Shown piece by piece: positions 1-10,927 of a stretch of 64,000 nucleotides of DNA. The stretch is from the NCBI RefSeq assembly GCF_020536995.1, contig NC_068367.1, positions 60,577,256 to 60,641,255 on the forward strand, in the 5' to 3' direction. The translations under genes and the position numbers were made by a program. The notes beneath the pieces were generated by a model. It was not told where the DNA came from. It worked only from the letters and a program-made list of their open reading frames with translations, and ran no database searches. Source of the stretch: Dreissena polymorpha (taxonomy: Eukaryota > Mollusca > Bivalvia > Myida > Dreissenidae). The first letter of the stretch is position 1. The number at the start of each line of letters is the position of its first letter.

Positions 1-318
1 GCAAAATCCAGCAATTGCGCGAGTATGGTCCATAAAAAAATTATAGTGTTTTTTTATCCTCAATCTGCTAATACTTCAAAATTTCAGCATGTAAAATATT
101 GAATGCATTCAGCAGAAATGTTCTACAAATAGGTATGCACTAACTTATGTATCCTGTGCATTGCGCTCACATCTGATTATGGAAGTATTAATCCTTTATT
201 TTATTATTTTATTGGGATCACTTGCTCCCAAGTTTTGGTGGGAGAATTGTGTAAAACAACTGATCAATTTGTTGTGTCTTTATAATATAACCATCATCAA
301 ATCGTCATGGTAACTTAC

Positions 319-496
319 CATGTTTTCTGGGAGTACCCGTCTGTCACTACTATCACAATCTTTGTCACGTTTGCCCTTGCACCTGCTCTTTCAGTCAGCA
401 TGACATCCCGCGCAAACGAGAGTGCATCACCTGTGTTCGTGGTTTTACCCTCACCATAGACGATAGTCTCTGTTGCCCGCAACATCTGAGCTTTTT
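319..496 (-). CDS. vWA-domain gene, exon carrying the second half of the vWA fold
   Basis: Minus-strand exon continuing the vWA gene whose upstream exons lie at 1688-1891 and 5248-5296. It reads the second half of a von Willebrand factor A domain, including TNTGDAL (the conserved metal-site threonine region) and IVIVVTDGYS (the strand plus Asp of the MIDAS). The acceptor is ccctcag at 497-503 and the donor is GTAAGT beginning at 318. The incoming phase (1) matches the upstream exon exactly, and the exon ends in phase 2, so at least one more exon lies left of the window. Domain order and spacing resemble matrilin or collagen-VI type vWA modules, which are secreted matrix or adhesion proteins. 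The exact orthologue cannot be named. Confidence 0.8.
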
Positions 497-924
497 CTGA
501 GGGAATTTCAAATGGTATTTAATGATTTCACGGTGGAAGAATGGCAGATAATATGGACATATCAAAGATATAGGGGATGTTTGTTAGTTTCTGAAGATTA
601 TTGATAATAATTCACAAGTAATCAGAGATATTGATATTTTCACTAGTAGCGCAGCCACAAGTTCAAATTATTATTTTTTCTTTTATCATAAGTGAATTAA
701 ATCAAGAATCTACTAAAAACCAACACAAAATTGCTTTTTATTGATTTTAAAGCTTTTTGTAAAGTTTGTGCACATGTAAAAAAGGGTTAAACTGGAGAAA
801 ATCACTGTAGTTATGACATCACAATATCAAACGATGGCGTCATTTCACAGTGGAACAGTGAAAATCACCAATAACTTTTATTTTTATCATCACTGTTTGA
901 AACATAAGCAGCAAAGTATCCTAT
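497..924. other. vWA intron, unique sequence
   Basis: Intron sequence between the two vWA exons. AT-rich, with no further exon or repeat recognised apart from the MITE that follows. Confidence 0.4.
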
Positions 925-928
925 TTAA

Positions 929-1133
929 CCCTTTGCATGCTGGGAAATTTATCGTCTGCTAAAATGTCGTCTGCGGAATTTCTACAATTAGCATTTCTTC
1001 GATTTTTTTTCAAAAATTACAATCAGAATAGCAAACAGTTTGGATCCAGATGAGACGCCACGTTTTGTGGCGTCTCATCTGGATCCAAACTGTTTGCAAA
1101 GACCTTCAAAACTCGGTTCCCGCATTGTAAGGG
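929..1133 (-). mobile_element. 205-bp piggyBac-like MITE (copy 1) with perfect internal palindrome
   Basis: Flanked by TTAA at 925-928 and 1134-1137. Termini read CCCTTTGCATGC and, inverted, CCCTTACAATGC. TTAA duplication with CCC-starting ends is the piggyBac signature. The core 1031-1097 is a perfect inverted repeat with two 31-bp arms (starting GCAAACAGTTTGGATCC) and a 5-base loop. A second copy of identical length lies in the opposite orientation at 11488-11692. Confidence 0.75.
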
Positions 1134-1687
1134 TTAAGTAACTGATATTTCCCTATAAATCATAGAAAAAACAATAAATAACTTGTTTCTTTTTAAGTTG
1201 ACAGATGAAATAATATTTGTTTGTGTGGCACAAACGCACTTTACGTGCACTGTTTGTTTTGTTTGTCTAAGATTTTTTACAAGATTATGGTTTCTTGAGA
1301 TGAATTTATGTTATTTATGTTTATTTATTTCTATGGAATTCCCTACAAGATGTAGTATCATGAACAGTTGTATTGAACTTGAGTTCATGGTGTTAATGAG
1401 TATGTCCATATAATGATCAGTTTATGAACAGTACATAAATTATATTGGACATAATTTAAACAGTTTATGCACCATTTACGAAAAAAAAATCATTGATAGT
1501 TACATGAACAACGCTGGCCCTAACTGTTGAACTATCAACAAACTTTTCTTGGATACATTTTTATATTAGCTGGTAATTTTTTTTTACAGCAGCAATATGT
1601 TTGTTGCTATTACACTGTAAACATTTAAATCTTGTTGGTAGTTGCACTACTTTATTATAAATGATACATACAAAAGAAAGTTATTAC

Positions 1688-1891
1688 CTTTGTAAGTATT
1701 TAAGTAAAACTTTGGCCACACTTTGTGCCCATATGTCAGGGCCGCCACCCGAGTTTTATCGTTCCCCTCCCCAATGTCAAACGTTTCGATTACTTTCTGC
1801 ATGAATTGGACCTCTCTGTAGAAATCTGGAGGCCAGATACTGTAGGACGAGTCCAGCACAAACACAACATCCGCCGGCTCAATGTGGCACT
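1688..1891 (-). CDS. vWA-domain gene, exon carrying the first half of the vWA fold with the MIDAS
   Basis: Minus-strand exon beginning just after the acceptor ttctttgtag and ending at the donor GTAATA (1687 leftward). It encodes ECHIEPADVVFVLDSSYSIW and continues to FYLNTYK. DSSYS is a good DxSxS metal-ion-dependent adhesion motif, and RVAALTYGHKVWPKF is the usual second beta strand of a vWA domain. Its length is 204 bp, phase 1 to phase 1. It joins in frame with the signal-peptide-like exon at 5248-5296 and with the exon at 319-496. The product is probably a secreted or cell-surface extracellular-matrix protein. Confidence 0.85.
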
Positions 1892-2744
1892 CTACAAAGA
1901 ATAAATAATTTGTGTTTTTTGAGGGTTTTTTCCAGTGTGCAAAATTTTATTTTCTCCAAAGAAGATTACATACATAGACACAAGCATGTCATGAACAGAG
2001 TATTTCATATACAGCTTCTGGATGGGACCATTAGTATAGCTGTAAACATAAATTCATATAGGATAATAATGTTTGATATTTCAAGAATGTAACCATAAAA
2101 CAAACTTGCACATATACACTAAATACTGTTTTAGCTGTAATTTGTGTAAGAATCGTAACTTGAAGCCCATGTTTTCAAAAAGTTGTTTATTTTTGGCTTA
2201 TTAGTAGATCAGCTATTCAACGATTGTTTTCCTCTTGGATATCCCTAGTTGGCCATTGCCATCTTATTATTTGCTGATTATTATCATTCGGTTTTAGCTG
2301 TACTAGCCACACTAACTTGTCCTTATCTTGGTAAGGGTTTAGTGCAATCACTCAATTGCAATACTTTGTGGCGTGAATCGTGAAAGTGGGAATCTTACAT
2401 TTAAGATGACTTGAAAGTTGCAATATTCACCTTAACCAAGGGTCAGTCTTTGGATACAATATAGTGCAAGGGCTTTCCTTTACTTTGGAAGGTCAAGAGT
2501 CAAAACAGTCTTGTAAGCCCCCATTTCTTAGAATGAGTCACAGTTTGTAAAGCTCATATTTTTGTAAAGCTCATATTTTTTGTAATTTTGAAGCTTACAT
2601 AGTAAAACTGAACTGTCCAAAATCATATTTCTACAAATCTAACAGTCAAAGTGGCAAAATGAGAGTCAAAGTAAAGCCCTTAAATACCTTTAGGCTAAAA
2701 CTCATCTGTGGCTCTGACTATAGTATAAAAGTCTAAATTTTCAG

Positions 2745-2888
2745 GTGAAGATTTTCAAGACGTTTCAGACAGTCATAGGCTATCATCTGTGGATTTGCCA
2801 AATGCGGAGATAATGATTTACCCCTACACAGCTGCATATGAAAATTGGCATCCATACCACAGGGATTTCATTAAGACCCGATGCACAT
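2745..2888 (+). CDS. Candidate 48-codon exon on the opposite strand inside the vWA intron
   Basis: Between aaattttcag and GTAAGT the plus strand is open for 144 bp and reads a balanced protein segment containing SSVDLPNAEIMIYPYTAAYE and WHPYHRDFIKTRC. It is phase 1-1 symmetric. I do not recognise the family and see no partner exon nearby, so this may be an exon of an overlapping gene or a chance ORF with good splice sites. Confidence 0.3.
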
Positions 2889-3189
2889 GTAAGTTATTCT
2901 GCTATTTTGACCGAGATATTTAACAAAAGCTGGGTATTTTTTTGAAGCTTTGGTGAAAGAAAACTTGAATTACCCACCTTCTTTTGGAAATGATATGTTT
3001 TCTTTAAAACTTTAAGAAACCCCAGCATACTTGTCGTTTTCTTATAAATAATGTTTGGTGCAAAAATGTGTCTACATAATTTGCTTTGATAATCTTTAAT
3101 AATAAATTGACCTGAATCTTCTAGTGTAGCATCACTTAATGAATTATCAGTTTGCAACAAGTCAGTTGGTCCTCATACTAAATGTGCTT

Positions 3190-4690
3190 GCATTTTCAAA
3201 TGTGCTCTGTGTACACATTGAAAAATAGCACACGTGTTTGGCCCTCTAGTCACATTTATAAAGCACAAACTTGTTTTGCCCATTGTACCTTTGCATTTAT
3301 CTCACACCTGTTTGCCCTTTGTATACACTCCTAACCTCACACCTGTTCTGTCGGTTGTACACATTTATAAACCTCACAACTGTTTTGCTGCCTATACAAA
3401 CTATTAAATCTCACACCCATTTTGCCCTTTGAACTCACTAATTAACCTCACACATGTTTTGCCTTCTATACACACTCAAAAATGTCACACCCATTTTGCC
3501 CTTTGTGCACACTCATAAGCCTCACACCTGTTGGAATTTATACACACTCGTAAACCTCACACCTGTTTTGCACTTTGTACAAATTAATAAACCTGACACC
3601 TGGTTTTCCCTCTGTACACACTCATAAACCTCACACCTGTTGCCTTTTGTACACACTCATAAACCTCACACATGTTGCCATTTATACACACAAAAATACC
3701 TCACAAGTGTTGTCTTATGTTTACACTCATAAAACTCACACCTGTTGCCCTTTGTACAAACTCATAAATCTCACACCTTTGCCTTTTGTACACACGCATA
3801 AATCTCACATGTGTTACCTTATGTTCACACTCGTATACCTCACATCTGTTGCCCTTTGTACACACTCATAAATCTCACACCTGTTGCCCTTTGTACACAC
3901 TCATAAATCTCACACCTGTTGCCCTTTGTACACACTCATAAATCTCACACCTGGTGCCCTTTGTACACACTCATAAATCTCACACCTGTTGCCCTTTGTA
4001 CACACTCATAAATCTCACACCTGTTGCCCTTTGTACACACTCATAAATCTAACATCTGTTGCCCTTTGTACACACTCATAAATCTCACAACTGTTATCCT
4101 TTGTATACACTCATAAATCTCACACCTGTTGCCCTTTGTACACACTCATAAATCTCACACCTGTTGCCCTTTGTACACACTCATAAATCTCACACCAGTT
4201 GCCCTTTGTACACACTCATAAATCTCACACCTGTTGCCCTTTGTACACACTCATAAATCTCACACATGTTGCCCTTTGTACACACTCATAAATGTCACAC
4301 CTGTTGCCCTTTGTACACACTCATAAATGTCACACCTGTTGCCCTTTGTACACACTCATAAATCTCACACCTGTTGCCCTTTGTACACACTCATAAATGT
4401 CACACCTGTTGCCTTATGTTCACACTCATATACCTAACATCTGTTTTGCCCTCAATACACACTTATAAACTTCAAACCGGTTTTACTGTTTGCACTCATT
4501 TATTAACCTCACACCTGTTTTGCCCTCTACACATAAATAGACCTGACACCTCTATTACCATGTACACACACTTATAAACCTGACACCTGTTTTACCCTTT
4601 ATGCACACTCATTAACCTTACACCTGATTTACCCGCTATATGCACTTTACTCAAACCTGTTTTACATTCTTTACACACTTATAACTCTTG
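3190..4690. repeat. 35-bp minisatellite (CACACCTGTT / TGTACACACTCATAAA type)
   Basis: Tandem repeat in the vWA intron. About 16 near-identical 35-bp units fill 3846-4400, each containing CACACCTGTTGCCCTTTGTA followed by CACACTCATAAAT. Flanking units at 3190-3840 and 4400-4690 are strongly diverged in both sequence and length, the usual picture of a homogenised centre and decaying edges. The His/Thr-rich ORFs that cross it are by-products of the repeat. Confidence 0.9.
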
Positions 4691-5247
4691 AAGCTTGATA
4701 ACACTATACAGGCCATATTTCTTGCCCAATCATTATGAATATGCCTTATTTGTTTATGATTCTACCGTACATCAAGGGCTTTGCACCCTCTCATAAGCTA
4801 AGTTTATTTGGAGGGTTGTAGCTATTCAAGAAATGTGCTTGTTTTTAGTACTTTTTCTTTCAAAAAGAGATCATCTTTTTAAGATAATTGCATAATTCTT
4901 AAGCATTATAACAATGTGAGAAGTAAGATTGATACAGTGTAGGGTAGGTATTGTGGTCGTCATTGTGACTAGGCCCAATGACTATGAACCTTTTAATCTT
5001 ATTCTGCATCTAATATATACAATCAATGCTCATTTGTTACAAGCATTTTGATTGGTCAATTTGTTGAGTTGGGACTCAACACACGGACCCAGGCTATCTT
5101 ATGTTTGATCCCTTCAGGAAACGTTCTCAAGATTTACGAATTTTGCTGTTGCCCAGACTTTACAATAATGAATTGTATGCGCTAAAGGATTTTTATGCAA
5201 TTAGGCTGACCTGAGAAGGCAAAAATTAATTTGAAAAGTTATCTTAC
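4691..5247. other. vWA gene intron, unique sequence
   Basis: No repeat or extra exon recognised between the minisatellite and the signal-peptide-like exon. Confidence 0.35.
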
Positions 5248-5296
5248 CATCATTTCTCGAACCCTGGGTGGCAGCCAACGTCACTACTGCTGCAAT
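5248..5296 (-). CDS. vWA-domain gene, signal-peptide-like exon
   Basis: A 49-bp minus-strand exon between acceptor cacttgcag and donor GTAAGA. It reads IAAVVTLAATQGSRND, a small-residue hydrophobic stretch followed by a plausible signal-peptidase site. Phase 0 in and phase 1 out: its last G plus AG of the exon at 1691-1891 makes the Glu before CHIEPADVVFVLD. The initiating exon should lie to the right but I could not identify it. The exon is short, so the call depends on splice sites, phase and hydrophobic character agreeing. Confidence 0.6.
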
Positions 5297-5649
5297 CTGC
5301 AAGTGAAGATTGGCCGCTATTGATATTACATGACATTACTAGGCATAAGCAAAGTTATTGGTTTACACCATTCCTCCCACACACACACCCACAGACACAA
5401 ACTCACTTCTCACACATAACTTTGCCCTGCTGACTCAAGAAGGTTTTTCTCTTTTAACCATTAACTTCAACTTTTGGTTAATAGATCAATCTTTGCTTAT
5501 ATGCAACTATCAATATAGAATAAAAAAATAAATGTGTTACTAGGCTATACATATGTTGATGTGTCTTTTTTCATGACAATATTATTTGCTGAAGCTTCTT
5601 AGATGGGAACTTTGCCTTACAATAACCCTTAGACTGTGTTGGGAAAATA

Positions 5650-7098
5650 CCGTAAATCTACGAATATAATACGCACTTTTTACATGCTGATTTTTTCTTC
5701 AAGTAGGGGGTGCGTATAATATACAAGTTTAGAGCAGAACAAAAATTTTCCTGTGCAAATTTTCAACTTAATCGCTGTTATTCGCTTAGCGGCAGCAATT
5801 TTGAACTACACCATTACATCAAAGGGGTGCAACAGGGCTCGCGCTGTCGTTCGCCATTTGAGTCATTTGCGAAAATATTGAGAATTTGGCTCAATAAAAA
5901 TCTTATTTGTGAAAATGCGAAAAGCTAGTAAAATTTCATTGAAAACATCCACCATTTAAATCGGACTGGTTTTCTATATTTGTCTCTTTGTTTTAATGAA
6001 AGTGTTCGCAATTCGAACAGTAAACAAAACCCGGTCTGTACCCGATTATGAGACATCGCTTGACCTTATTGTTATTGAAGTGCGCATGGTAGCTGGCCAA
6101 TCAACATTCAGCTCGCTTACACATGAAATGACGTCGAATGAAACGTGAGAACGGGAGGAGCTATCAGATAATATTGGGTCATCCATGCGCAGACACTGTA
6201 TACTTTGAATACACAGTTAATATCGTCGTCTGCCTACAAAATAGCGACTGGACGCTAAGTCATATAAAGAGATTAGCAGATGAAAAAAAGAACAACTGAC
6301 AATACCCGTAAATATACATTTCTTAGCTGACCACTATTTATCTTTCTACCGCATATTTAACATATCTGAAGTAAAGAGTGGTAATTAAATAATTAGTTTT
6401 ATGATGCTTATAGAGTCTATTACACCTGTCTGCCGATTTCCGAATTAAATTGAAAGGTGATAATTAATTTATTCGTTTTTTACTCCCAAACTAGCCTTAA
6501 TGACAGCAGCGTATTTTAATTAACTAGATCATGAAAAACACGAGCGGTTTAATTGTATTTTAAGTTATATTAAAGTATAGAGTTTGTAACTCGAAAAAAG
6601 AAAAAGTAATTTATCTTGACAAAAACAGAAGTAACCATTTTGTCTTCTTATTACTTTATTATTATTAGTATTATTATCGTCCTGAATATTGTCAAATTGA
6701 ATTAAATGTGAAAACCAAAAAACAGCGTCTCTGCTTCTTTCTTTTGTAATTATGACTGCTTGACCCGGATGTCAGCAAGGGGCCCGTGTGTTATCGGTAA
6801 CAATCAATGGTAATATAAACAATAGACAGAGATATTTATTATGCAACTGTCATTACAACAGCACTATAACACATCCCGATCAATATACCGGGGTAACAGA
6901 TAGTTGACAACACCAAATTGATTTGCTATTTTCACAGCACAAAAATATATTGACACATTTTTTCGGAAATGGCCGATTTCGGACACTGATTATTTCAGTG
7001 CGTATTTTACTCGAATTTTCAATTTTAACCGATAAATTTTGACCAAACTCGGGGGTGCGTATTATGCACGAGGGCGTATTATATTCTTGGATTTACGG
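5650..7098. mobile_element. TA-flanked DNA transposon with CCGTAAATC termini, non-autonomous
   Basis: Begins CCGTAAATCTACGAATATAA and ends with the inverted form (…TTCTTGGATTTACGG). TA lies on both sides (5648-5649 and 7099-7100). Subterminal sequences GGGGGTGCGTATAATA and GGGGGTGCGTATTATG are also mirrored. The TA target suggests the Tc1/mariner-pogo group, but no transposase reading frame is recognisable in the 1.45-kb interior. Confidence 0.7.
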
Positions 7099-7496
7099 TA
7101 CTACAGCTAAAATAAGCAACACAAGAAAATCAAACTGTTATTTTACTTTTCATGAATATTTTTTTAATTAGTGAGCAAATATTTGCTTTTTCTGGCACCC
7201 AAAAGTTGAATGATAACTAAGGGCATAACTAACAGATGATTGTATGTCTTGACAAAATATTATGTTTTAACTGTAGAAACTTTTTAAGATCACACCTTAC
7301 AAAAAAAAATATTGCTTCAAATGAAGTAAACACAATTCAAGGATTCAGTGTGAAACTTGTGTGTTTGATTTACATCTCTATATAAGATACAATAGTTTTG
7401 AGTTCAAAAATTATAATGACTACTTGGTTTGAAGCCTGCCATGATAATAATTCATATAATTAAAAAATTATTATAATGATTAATATAAAGTAATAT

Positions 7497-7541
7497 TACT
7501 ACTACCACTACTACTACTACTATAATGTCTACTACTACTGC

Positions 7542-7578
<37 letters not shown>

Positions 7579-7594
7579 TATTATTATTATGAGG

Positions 7595-7654
<60 letters not shown>

Positions 7655-7661
7655 TTCAAAA

Positions 7662-7692
<31 letters not shown>

Positions 7693-7700
7693 TAATAATT
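7497..7700. repeat. ATT/AAT trinucleotide microsatellite
   Basis: Nearly uninterrupted AAT/ATT repeats with an inner orientation switch and short TAC and AAAT runs at the edges. The poly-Tyr ORF on the minus strand is an artefact of it. Confidence 0.95.
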
Positions 7701-8486
7701 AAATGCAAATAACTACTGGAGAGGTTAAAATTCAAAACAATCCATTTTACAAGACAGCTCAAAACAGAAGATGTAATTATAACTCCAGGTAATAAAGTGT
7801 AAAACCTACAGTAATAAATATTATTTCCATGGCTTTATATTCCATTTACGCCACTAAATGTTGTTATTAATCGTCTGAACTTGATTTGTTTGAAGGAAAA
7901 AACAATTATGTGGCTGCCTTAAAAGAACAGGATGTATATATGAGCAATTACCGTCTTTAAATCCGGAACTGCTTACCAATTAAAATGAATTGTTTTACCA
8001 GCCTGGTGGGCGATATGACAATAACAGTGACTTATAAGTTGAGACATTCTAATCGGGCCAATCTTTGACTACCATTCAGTCTCAAGTATTGTGTTTTTTT
8101 AATTTTCTGTTTCAAGAGATCGTCATAGCTGGTATCAACTATTTTATTTCCTTTTACGTCATTCAAGTTGTACAAATATTACGGAGTTTTACTTTCCAAA
8201 CATCAGCATAATGCCTTAAATTGAACAATTAATGCAACACTTTAGTTGGTCAAAATACTTAATCTGAAGTATTTTTTTTTATCTGCATTCATATTAAGAG
8301 CTCAAGAAATTTAGTTTCATAACAAATTTGTTATGTCCAAATAAAGGCATTTGTTTTGCCATTAATCAAATTTACGCCCATGAATATGTTGTAAAGATTA
8401 GGTGAATTGCATATCAACTGCATGTCTGTAGTTAAAATTGCCTTAAATACAATTTTGTATTGCTCCTATATTCTTCTACTTTATTG
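7701..8486. other. No gene recognised
   Basis: AT-rich sequence between the microsatellite and the 8487 element. The initiating exon of the vWA gene could lie here or in 5297-5649, but I could not pick it out. Confidence 0.3.
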
Positions 8487-8904
8487 TTCCCTACCGGTTT
8501 CACCCGAGGGGACTTACGGTTTGCGCTTTGTGTGTCCGTCAGTCTGTCACACTTTTCTGGATCCTGCAATAACTTTAAAAGTTCTTCATATTTTTTCATG
8601 AAACTTAAAACATGGACAGATGGCAATATGGAGATTATGCACTTCATTTCATTTTGTTCCTACGTCAAGAATTCTGGTTGCTATGGCAACAAAAAGACTA
8701 GAAACATTGCTGAAAATGGTGGATCCTGCGATAACTTTAAAAGTTTGTCATATTTTTTCATGAAACTTAAAGCATGAATAGATGGCAATATGGAGATTAT
8801 GCACGTCATTTCATTTTGTTTATACATCAAGAATTTTGGTTGCAATGGCAAAAAATAGACATGAAATATTGCTGAAAATGGTGGAGTTTCACCGGTAGGG
8901 GACC
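8487..8904. mobile_element. Short dispersed element bounded by inverted CCCTACCGGT / ACCGGTAGGG ends
   Basis: Starts TCCCTACCGGTTTCACC and ends with GTTTCACCGGTAGGGGA in inverted sense. Inside, a ~180-bp unit is duplicated (GGATCCTGC-ATAACTTTAAAAG, TTTTTTCATGAAACTTAAA, ATGGCAATATGGAGATTATG). A shorter relative lies at 27578-27846. Confidence 0.6.
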
Positions 8905-8928
8905 ATATTGCTTGACATGTAATAATTA

Positions 8929-10110
8929 TCCCCACGCTTTTTGAAAAAAAGGTGGGGATATTGTGGTGATCTCCGCCGTCCGTCCGTCCGTCCGTCTGTC
9001 CGTCCGTCCTGGCCACTATCTCCTCCTACACTAAAAGCACTAGAACCTTGAAATTTACACACATGGTAGCTATGAGCATATGTGCGACCCTGCACTATTT
9101 GGAATTTTGATCTGACCCCTGGGTCAAAAGTTATAGGGGTTGGGGTGGGGCCGCGTCAGAAATTATCACTCATTTTTTTAGGTTATTTTACATTTACTTC
9201 TTTATTTCTACACCGATTCACTTCAAATTGATACTGGACCTCACCTATGACAATACGGTCAATCTCAACCATGCATGGCCCCATTCCCAACCCTGGGGCG
9301 CCCCGCCCACATAGGCCACACCCACCAAAAATTTCCATTTACTATAATTTTTTCATTTCTACACGGATTCACTTCAAATTGATACTGAACTTTTGTTATG
9401 ACATTAGGGTCAATCTCAACTATGCATGGCCCCAATCCCAACCCTGGGGCGCCCGCCCACATAGGCCACACCCACCAAAAAATTCCATTTACTATAATTT
9501 TTTCATTTCTACACGGATTCACTTCAAATTGATACTGAACTTCTCTTATGACATTAGGGTCAATCTCAACTATGCATGTTCCCATAACCAACCCTGGGGC
9601 CCCGCCCACATAGACCACACCCACCCAAAATTGCCTTTACTATAATTTCTTCATTTCTACACCGATTCACTTCAAATTGATATTGAACTTCTCTTATGAC
9701 AATACAGTCAATCTCAACTATGCATGGCCCCATTACCAACCCTGGGGCGCCCCGCCCACATAGACCACACCCACCCAAAATTGCCTTTTACTATAATTTC
9801 TTCATTTCTACACCGATTCACTTCAAATTGATACTGAACCTCTCTTATGACAATACGGTCAATCTCAACTATGCATGGCCCCATTACCAACCCTGGGGCG
9901 CCCTGCCCACATATGTCACACCCACCCAAAATTGCCTTTTACTATAACTTCTTCATTTCTACACCAATTCACTTCTAATTGATGATGAACTTCTCTTATG
10001 ACAATACGGTCAATCTCAGCTATGCATGGCCCCATTACCAACCCTGGGGCACACCTAGGTCAAACATTCGGCGTGGGGATACGCGTCGGCCTCTGCCGCG
10101 CCATTTCTAG
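8929..10110 (+). mobile_element. Complete Helitron-like non-autonomous element with satellite core
   Basis: Begins TC after a host A, and ends CTAG (10107-10110) before a host T. This is the canonical A-TC…CTRR-T Helitron arrangement without target duplication. The 5' end is a short palindrome (TCCCCAC at 8929 against GTGGGGA at 8952-8958), then a CCGT microsatellite (8966-9010), then a ~150-bp tandem array (9190-10060). A GC-rich hairpin region (GTCGGCCTCTGCCGCGCC) lies just before ATTTCTAG. There is no Rep/helicase gene, so it needs a partner in trans. Confidence 0.65.
9190..10060. repeat. ~150-bp satellite array, copy 1
   Basis: Five to six units. Each carries CATTTCTACACCGATTCACT, ACAATACGGTCAATCTCAAC, TATGCATGGCCCCATTACCA and GGGGCGCCCCGCCCACATAG. 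The same monomer forms the arrays at 39650-40205 and 46205-47235. Long Pro/His-rich ORFs on both strands come from the repeat and are not genes. Confidence 0.9.
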
Positions 10111-10180
10111 TATTCTTGTTATTTCTCTCCTTAATTTGATAATAATAATGGCCCTTTAATTACCAACCAATTTGCTTTTT

Positions 10181-10760
10181 AGCTCACCTGAGCACAGCAT
10201 GCTCATGTTGAGCTTTTGTGATCACCTTTTGTTTGCCGTGTGTTGTCAATATTTACCGTTTAACACTCTAAAGGGCTACAATTATTGAAACTTTGTCAGA
10301 AGATTTGTTCCAATTATGTCTTGGCGGAGTTCGAAACTGGGTCATATGAAGTCAAAAACTAGGTCACTAGGTCCTAAAAAAAGAACTAAAAAAAGCTTTA
10401 ACACTAGACGTCACATTTATATAGTCCAAATTTCATGAAACTTGGTCAAAACATTTGTTGTAATGATATCTTGGCAGAATAAAAAATTGTTTACAGTCTT
10501 TTAAAAAATATGACTGCTATGGGGCAAGGAAGTTTTCCTTATTTGGCTGTAGTTAAACCTTGTGTTGAAAAAAGTAAGCACTCAAGAAGTCACATTTTAA
10601 GTCAAATCGTTATGAACTTGATTAGCACATTTGATAACATGGACGAGATAGAAAAGGTTCCAGTCTATTGAAAAACATAGCCACTGGGGAGCAGGGTAGT
10701 TTGCCTTATGCGGCTGTATTTAAACCTTGTTAACAGTCTGGAAGTCACATTCGTTTATTT
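10181..10760 (+). mobile_element. 5' part of an AGCTCA-headed Helitron-like repeat
   Basis: Opens with a palindrome (AGCTCACCTGAGCAC against GCTCATGTTGAGCT, 10181-10214) and continues with units containing TTTCATGAAACTTGGTCAAA. It matches the element starting at 25129 and is truncated or diverged before 10.8 kb. Confidence 0.5.
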
Positions 10761-10787
10761 AATGTGTCTTGTTCTGAGAAAATTGGG

Positions 10788-10850
10788 CTTAATGCATGTG
10801 CGTAAAGTGTCGTCCCAGATTAGCCTGTGCAGTCCACATCAGTTTGTGTA
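10788..10850. repeat. Fragment of the ATGCATGTGCGTAAAGTG MITE
   Basis: Matches one terminal region of the complete element at 48324-48527 (TGCATGTGCGTAAAGTGTCG then CCCAGATTAGCCTGTGCAG). The other end is missing. Confidence 0.55.
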
Positions 10851-10927
10851 TTTAATTATGATGGTGGTTCACAATAAAGTCCTTGTTCTCATAAAAGTTC
10901 AGTCCTTTCGTGTCTCCGGTGTGCGCC

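Noticed and set aside
3846-4400. Regular 35-bp direct repeats as a CRISPR array
   Set aside because: Units abut with no unique spacers, and the host is eukaryotic.
3575-4577. His/Thr/Leu-rich plus-strand ORFs
   Set aside because: Produced by the 35-bp minisatellite.
7541-7762. Poly-Tyr ORF
   Set aside because: Reads through an ATT microsatellite.
9247-9947. Overlapping Pro/His-rich and Gly/Cys-rich ORFs on both strands
   Set aside because: They follow the ~150-bp satellite period exactly and recur in every array; repeat artefacts.
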